From contig NZ_JAUZQD010000010.1 of assembly GCF_030709675.1 (NCBI RefSeq), positions 1 through 64,000 on the forward strand: a stretch of 64,000 nucleotides of DNA, read 5' to 3'. Each line of letters begins with the position of its first letter. The first letter of the stretch is position 1. This DNA comes from Symbioplanes lichenis. Lineage in GTDB: Bacteria; Actinomycetota; Actinomycetes; Mycobacteriales; Micromonosporaceae. A program made the translations under genes and the position numbers. The notes under the pieces were generated by a model. It made no database searches. It saw nothing but the letters and a program-made list of their open reading frames with translations, and had not been told where the DNA came from. Of the stretch, positions 60,112 to 64,000 are shown piece after piece.

Positions 60112-62404
60112 AACGCCGGACACGGAGGAACAGGCCCCAGCCGAACCGGAAGCCGTTCCGCAACCGGAACAGCCGGTACCCGAGCCGCCGCCCGGGACCG
60201 GCGGAAGCGCTCCCGCATCGCCGCGGGTTGAGACCGGTGGTTCCGCGAGCGAGAAGGACTCGGACGCCGGCGTTCCCGAATCGGCCGACGAGCAGGACAG
60301 GGCGGCGCAGGCGAAGGTTTCCGCCGACTACGTCCGGGGCAAGCGCCCGACCGGCAAGACGGCAGGGCTGGGTGAGTCGGAAAGCCTCGACGAGGCGGCC
60401 GAACTGCGCCGCCTCGTCGATCGGGACTTTCACCGCTTCGCCCCGTCCCTGTCGTCCAACAGCGGAATCTTCACCGCCGGTGACGACAGCGTTGCGGTGC
60501 AGCAGCAGGTGACGGTCGTTGTCAACGACGCCCGGCAGATCAGCGTGCTGCGCTCCACCTACTCCGGCGAAGCCGTGCGCCAGTTCACGGAGACCTACCT
60601 GCCGGCGCCGGGCTTCGACTACATGCTGACCACTCTGACGGACAACTTCGTCGTCGTGGTGCAGGGCGTCGAAGGCTCCGGCCGGCGGGCCACCGCTGTG
60701 AACTTGCTGCACGAGCTGGGTCTGCTCCCGATCTCCGTGCTGGACGTGGACCAGGCGGTTCCGCTGCGCGACATCGTGGAGCGCAAGCTGTTCGAGAAGC
60801 GCGGCGGTTACATCCTCGACCACTGGCAGCCGCTCGAGAACAACACTCTCGACGCACTGGGACAGCTGGCCAGGGAGGCCCGCAGCCTGATCGTCGTCGT
60901 GGCGAACGGCGAGGCCGCCGCATGCCCGCTGACGGCCGGTGTGCGCCACCCGGCTCCCGCGGCACGTGATGTGCTGGGCAAGCACTTGACGTTCCAATTA
61001 CGCGATCACAACTGCACCTCCTGCACCGGCCCGCTCGACGTCCCTGCCTACGTGACCCGCCGCCTCGACGAGATCGACCGGATCCAGCCGTACGCCCTGC
61101 CCGGGAAGATGCGGGAGGTCGTCGACCTGGCCCGGGTGCTGGCGGAGAACCTGCACACCGACGTGGCGACTGCGGTTCTGGTCGAGCGTGACCGGGCCAG
61201 CCTGCGCAAAATCGCCTCGGATGCGATGCGGCTGGGTCCCGGCGGGACCGGCGGCACCGAACGCTGGCAGTCCTTCCGCCTGGCCTACGCGGTTTTCGAC
61301 GGGTTTCCCCTGCGGCAGGTCTTCGAGGCCGCCGAGCTGCTGGCCCGTGAGGTCCTCCCGATCTTCGAGACGAGGGAAAGCCCGCCCGACCACGTCGTCT
61401 TCGAGGGCGCGGTGTCCGAGCTGTTGCTGGACTCGATGTACATCGCCGACCCGATCGAGCAACTCGCGACCGCGGAGGTCGTCCCGCGCCGTGCCAGGCT
61501 CGTGGACCCGGCGCTCACCCGGATGATTCTGGACGTCGTCTGGAACGACTTCGACTCGGTTCATCTGCCGCTGCTGACCTGGCTGGACGTCCTGGCGGAA
61601 CACCCCAGCGCGTACGTCCGGGTGCGCGCCGCCCAAGCCGCCGCCCTGCTGGCAGGCTTCGATTTCGACCAGGTCTACCGCGCGCTGATCAGGCCTTGGG
61701 CCGAGCGTGGCCTGGCCTACCGGCAGTCCGCGGCGGCGGCCCTGCAGCTGGCTGCCGCGGAGGCCCGGCTGGCAGGCCGGGTGCACCGGCAGGTGAGCGA
61801 CTGGGTGCGGTCGCCCAATCCGAACCTGCAGGACAGCGCTGCCCGGGCGTTGAGCACCACCATCGGTGCTACCGATCCCATCGGCGCCGTGGACAAGCTG
61901 CGCGACCTGGCGGGACGGCCGGACCTCGCCGTCAGCAACGCCGTCGGGCTCGCGATGGTGTCGTTGTTCGCGACCGAGGCCGCGACGCTGGTGCTCGACG
62001 AGCTCACCGCCTGGGCCTCCGGCCGCAACGTGCACCGCCGCCGGCACGCGGTGCGAGCCGTCCTGCTGCTCAGCCGGACCGCCGGGGGCAAGGGCGCGAC
62101 GGACTTCTCGTCGGTGCGGGACTTCGTCGGCGCCGACGACCTGCGGCTGAGCACGCTGGCGGCGCTGTGGCGGGACGCCCTCATCGGCCCGGACACGGCG
62201 GGACTCGCGTGGGAGCCGCTACGCCGGTGGTTGATCTCCGCCGACGAGGACCGCTCACTGGACAGTTTCGTCATCGATCTGGCGTCGCGCGTGCTGCTCG
62301 GCGTGGACCGCAGCCGCGCCCTCTTTCATCTGCGCCTCTGGCGGAGCCGGCACCCGCAGTCGCCGACCGTCGCGCGCCTCTTCGAGCTCGTGCAGAAAGG
62401 TTGA
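60104..62404 (+). CDS. Large P-loop-like protein with HEAT-type repeats
   Basis: A 766-aa protein without a named family that I can recognise. A Pro/Glu-rich disordered start (about 1-80) leads to an SNSGIFTAGDDSVAVQQQ motif (118-135) matching the TIR protein tail. A P-loop-like segment VVVVQGVEGSGRRATAVNLL (about 183-202) follows, where the Walker lysine is replaced by arginine, plus a hydrophobic LIVVVANGE strand and a CTSC pair. From about 480 to 760 it is made of helical HEAT-like repeats. It looks like a NOD/STAND-type regulator with a degenerate NTPase. Overlaps the TIR gene. Confidence 0.75.
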   Translation: MTETPDTEEQAPAEPEAVPQPEQPVPEPPPGTGGSAPASPRVETGGSASEKDSDAGVPESADEQDRAAQAKVSADYVRGKRPTGKTAGLGESESLDEAAELRRLVDRDFHRFAPSLSSNSGIFTAGDDSVAVQQQVTVVVNDARQISVLRSTYSGEAVRQFTETYLPAPGFDYMLTTLTDNFVVVVQGVEGSGRRATAVNLLHELGLLPISVLDVDQAVPLRDIVERKLFEKRGGYILDHWQPLENNTLDALGQLAREARSLIVVVANGEAAACPLTAGVRHPAPAARDVLGKHLTFQLRDHNCTSCTGPLDVPAYVTRRLDEIDRIQPYALPGKMREVVDLARVLAENLHTDVATAVLVERDRASLRKIASDAMRLGPGGTGGTERWQSFRLAYAVFDGFPLRQVFEAAELLAREVLPIFETRESPPDHVVFEGAVSELLLDSMYIADPIEQLATAEVVPRRARLVDPALTRMILDVVWNDFDSVHLPLLTWLDVLAEHPSAYVRVRAAQAAALLAGFDFDQVYRALIRPWAERGLAYRQSAAAALQLAAAEARLAGRVHRQVSDWVRSPNPNLQDSAARALSTTIGATDPIGAVDKLRDLAGRPDLAVSNAVGLAMVSLFATEAATLVLDELTAWASGRNVHRRRHAVRAVLLLSRTAGGKGATDFSSVRDFVGADDLRLSTLAALWRDALIGPDTAGLAWEPLRRWLISADEDRSLDSFVIDLASRVLLGVDRSRALFHLRLWRSRHPQSPTVARLFELVQKG

Positions 62405-62407
62405 TCA

Positions 62408-63280
62408 ATGACGCAATACCTCACCTTCGGGGCCCGGGTGCGCCGCGCCTGGGACACGTTCTGGGAGAGCCGGCGCCCTGACCCGCCCGTCCCCGAGCAG
62501 CGCAGGCCCGACGGTCCCCGCGACACCCTGGAGTACGAGCCGCCGACCGGCTCGGAGGTCCTCGTCGTCGCTTCCCGCGGCGACGTCTTCGACCTGCACC
62601 TGATCCCCTACTTCCAGTGGTCGAGCGCCGAGATGGATCTCGACATGCTCGCCGCGCGCAGCGGGCGCTATGTGGAGCCGGCCCGGGGGCGGCTGCTCCG
62701 CGAGGTGTGGCGCACGACCCGGGCGCACGGACCGAACGACGCCGCGGCGGCGGAGAAGGCGATCAACAATCTGCAGGTACTGCGCGACGGCTGGTGCTAT
62801 ACGGACGACGAGGGCATGATCCGCTGCCGCCCGACGGTCCGGGTGACGCTGGACCCGCGGCTGCGCGAGCACACGTTGCCGTTCGAACTGGACCGGCTCC
62901 GCCTCGACGCGCATCACCGCTATGGCCTCGTGCACGCCGGCTATGTGGAGGAGCGCGCGCAGCGGTGGCTCAAGGTGATCAAGAGCATCGAGTCGATCGA
63001 GGAACTCGGCGTGCTGGAGCGGCAGTTCCTCGCGCCGTTCGCGGCCATGCTGACCGACAAGGACTTCGCCTCGACGATGACCCAGCTCGCCAACGTCCGC
63101 AACGCCCGCACGAACGACCTGGCCGGCGTCCTCCGGCAGGCCGGCAAGAATCACGAGAGCGTCGGCCTCTTCGAGTTCGCACGCGCCTACGACAAGGCGG
63201 TCGAAGCCTTCTCGAGGCAGATGGGCCTGGACCCGTACCACTGGATGCACGACGGCACGACCGTGGGCGGTGCCGAGTGA
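62408..63280 (+). CDS. Soluble protein of unknown function, possibly SPFH/Band 7-like
   Basis: A 290-aa protein that I do not firmly recognise. After a basic, Pro-rich start, a beta-rich region (EVLVVASRGDVFDLHLIPYF) and a long helix (RGRLLREVWRTTRAHGPNDA) precede another sheet (RCRPTVRVTLDPRLREH) and a long helical stretch to about 190. That order resembles the SPFH/Band 7 fold, but without a membrane anchor. The C-terminal third is helical. ATG 3 bp after the previous stop; its own stop overlaps the lipoprotein GTG. Confidence 0.65.
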   Translation: MTQYLTFGARVRRAWDTFWESRRPDPPVPEQRRPDGPRDTLEYEPPTGSEVLVVASRGDVFDLHLIPYFQWSSAEMDLDMLAARSGRYVEPARGRLLREVWRTTRAHGPNDAAAAEKAINNLQVLRDGWCYTDDEGMIRCRPTVRVTLDPRLREHTLPFELDRLRLDAHHRYGLVHAGYVEERAQRWLKVIKSIESIEELGVLERQFLAPFAAMLTDKDFASTMTQLANVRNARTNDLAGVLRQAGKNHESVGLFEFARAYDKAVEAFSRQMGLDPYHWMHDGTTVGGAE

Positions 63281-64000
63281 AGCGGCTTGTTCCCCTCTTC
63301 CTGATCGCCTTCGTGCTGCTGGCCGGCTGCACCACTCCCGAAGCGGATCCGAAGACGGACGAGGAGAAGTGCTCGTGGATGACCGGCAGCCGGGCCGGCG
63401 ACGACGAGAAGCCCCAGGGCAAGATGGCCCTCTTCGTGGACCGCTCGAACTCTGTGCGCGCGGCTTCGGCCAAGGACGAGGCGCCGGACTATCCGGAGGC
63501 CCTGGACGCGGAGCTCGATGCGGCGATCGAACGAGAGGATCGAGTCGCCGTCGCGGGCTTCGACAAGGACCTCTCGTCCTTCCGGTCTCAGGGCTTCAAC
63601 ACCCGGTCCACCTATGACAACCCCACCAACAAGAGGCGGCAGCAGCAGACTGCGAAACAGTGCCTGACCGGCGAGGTCGGCGCGACAGCCGCCGAGAAGC
63701 CCGCGGACAAGGGCACCGATGTGCTGACCGCGCTGCGCGAGGCTGCGGACTGGGTGGGCGACAGCCCGGGGGCCAAACGGATCGTCCTCGCCACCGACGG
63801 CCTGTCCACCACGGGCTGCGCCGATCTGACGAAGGCTTCCCTCAAGGGCAAGAAGGAGGCGGAGAACATCGTCCGGGTCTGCCTCGCCAGGCAGGAGATC
63901 ACCAAGACGATGCTGACCGGCGTCTCGGTGAGCCTGGTCGGTGTCGGCCGCCCCGCTGCGGGCCGGCCGAGCGCCTCCGCCCAGCAGCTCGCCTGGCTCA
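63277..64000 (+). CDS. VWA-domain lipoprotein (partial, continues beyond window)
   Basis: GTG at 63277 overlaps the preceding stop (GTGA). A short signal ends in the lipobox LLAGC, so the protein should be a lipoprotein. The body is a von Willebrand factor A domain with an intact MIDAS pattern: FVDRSNS (DxSxS), a threonine in KGTDVLTAL and an aspartate in LATDGLSTTG. The visible part is 241 codons and the 3' end lies outside. It is the fourth gene of the TIR operon and probably provides a surface or metal-dependent binding component. Confidence 0.85.
   Translation, partial: MKRLVPLFLIAFVLLAGCTTPEADPKTDEEKCSWMTGSRAGDDEKPQGKMALFVDRSNSVRAASAKDEAPDYPEALDAELDAAIEREDRVAVAGFDKDLSSFRSQGFNTRSTYDNPTNKRRQQQTAKQCLTGEVGATAAEKPADKGTDVLTALREAADWVGDSPGAKRIVLATDGLSTTGCADLTKASLKGKKEAENIVRVCLARQEITKTMLTGVSVSLVGVGRPAAGRPSASAQQLAWL

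Overview
The window is very GC-rich and gene-dense, with many GTG/TTG starts, 4-bp stop/start overlaps, CBM2-bearing secreted glycosidases, CebR-type operators, a bacterial nitric oxide synthase and a maltokinase cap-like protein. This points to a filamentous, soil-type actinobacterium. Micromonosporaceae (for example Actinoplanes-like) is my best guess, but it is inference from gene content only.

Layout: (1) 1-6.4 kb: kdpE, an AraC regulator and aldo/keto reductase pair, a split secreted copper amine oxidase, a DUF305 protein and a GH12 endoglucanase. (2) 6.4-16.2 kb: an Lrp regulator with a YjeH-type amino acid exporter, an SDR, a GH5-CBM2 cellulase, a DUF389 membrane protein, a PoxB-like TPP enzyme, a BaeRF protein and a class F sortase with a frameshifted DUF4142 partner. 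(3) 16.4-25.5 kb: NO synthase beside a single-domain globin, DICT and GGDEF-EAL signalling proteins, a PNPOx/ferredoxin-reductase/ferredoxin fusion, and TetR and HxlR regulators. (4) 25.5-33.8 kb: a broken alpha/beta hydrolase, a GH76 mannanase, and a sulfonate (ssu) locus with two flavin monooxygenases and an ABC importer. (5) 33.8-44.6 kb: an MFS exporter, a Ser/Thr kinase, rsbQ, and a chito-oligosaccharide/GlcNAc locus (nagK, MurR/RpiR regulator, ABC importer, GH20). (6) 44.7-57 kb: an FNT channel, a Zn-alcohol dehydrogenase, GPP34, an APC permease, GNAT, an SDR-esterase-monooxygenase operon with AraC, a broken paaK, a GH5-CBM2 cellulase and a PASTA protein. (7) 57-64 kb: a GH-A/Fn3/CBM2 glycosidase, then a four-gene operon of a TIR protein, a P-loop-like/HEAT protein, an unrecognised soluble protein and a VWA lipoprotein that runs off the end.

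Two patterns run through the window. First, four secreted cellulase-type genes (near 5.6, 9.1, 54.8 and 57.2 kb) carry exact or near matches to the 14-bp CebR box, so they are probably one cello-oligosaccharide-controlled regulon. Second, at least seven gene 3' ends carry short tandem duplications that include the stop codon. At three same-strand junctions the duplicates create tiny ORFs chained by ATGA/GTGA/TGATG overlaps between the real genes. Three further genes (DUF6188-like, alpha/beta hydrolase, paaK) keep their N- and C-terminal parts but have lost the middle and the reading frame.

The best candidate for an undescribed system is the TIR / P-loop-HEAT / soluble / VWA-lipoprotein operon at 59.5-64.0 kb. 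Its first two proteins share a short glycine/asparagine-rich motif, which suggests physical coupling of a TIR effector to its regulator. No tRNA, rRNA, CRISPR array, insertion sequence or prophage was recognised.
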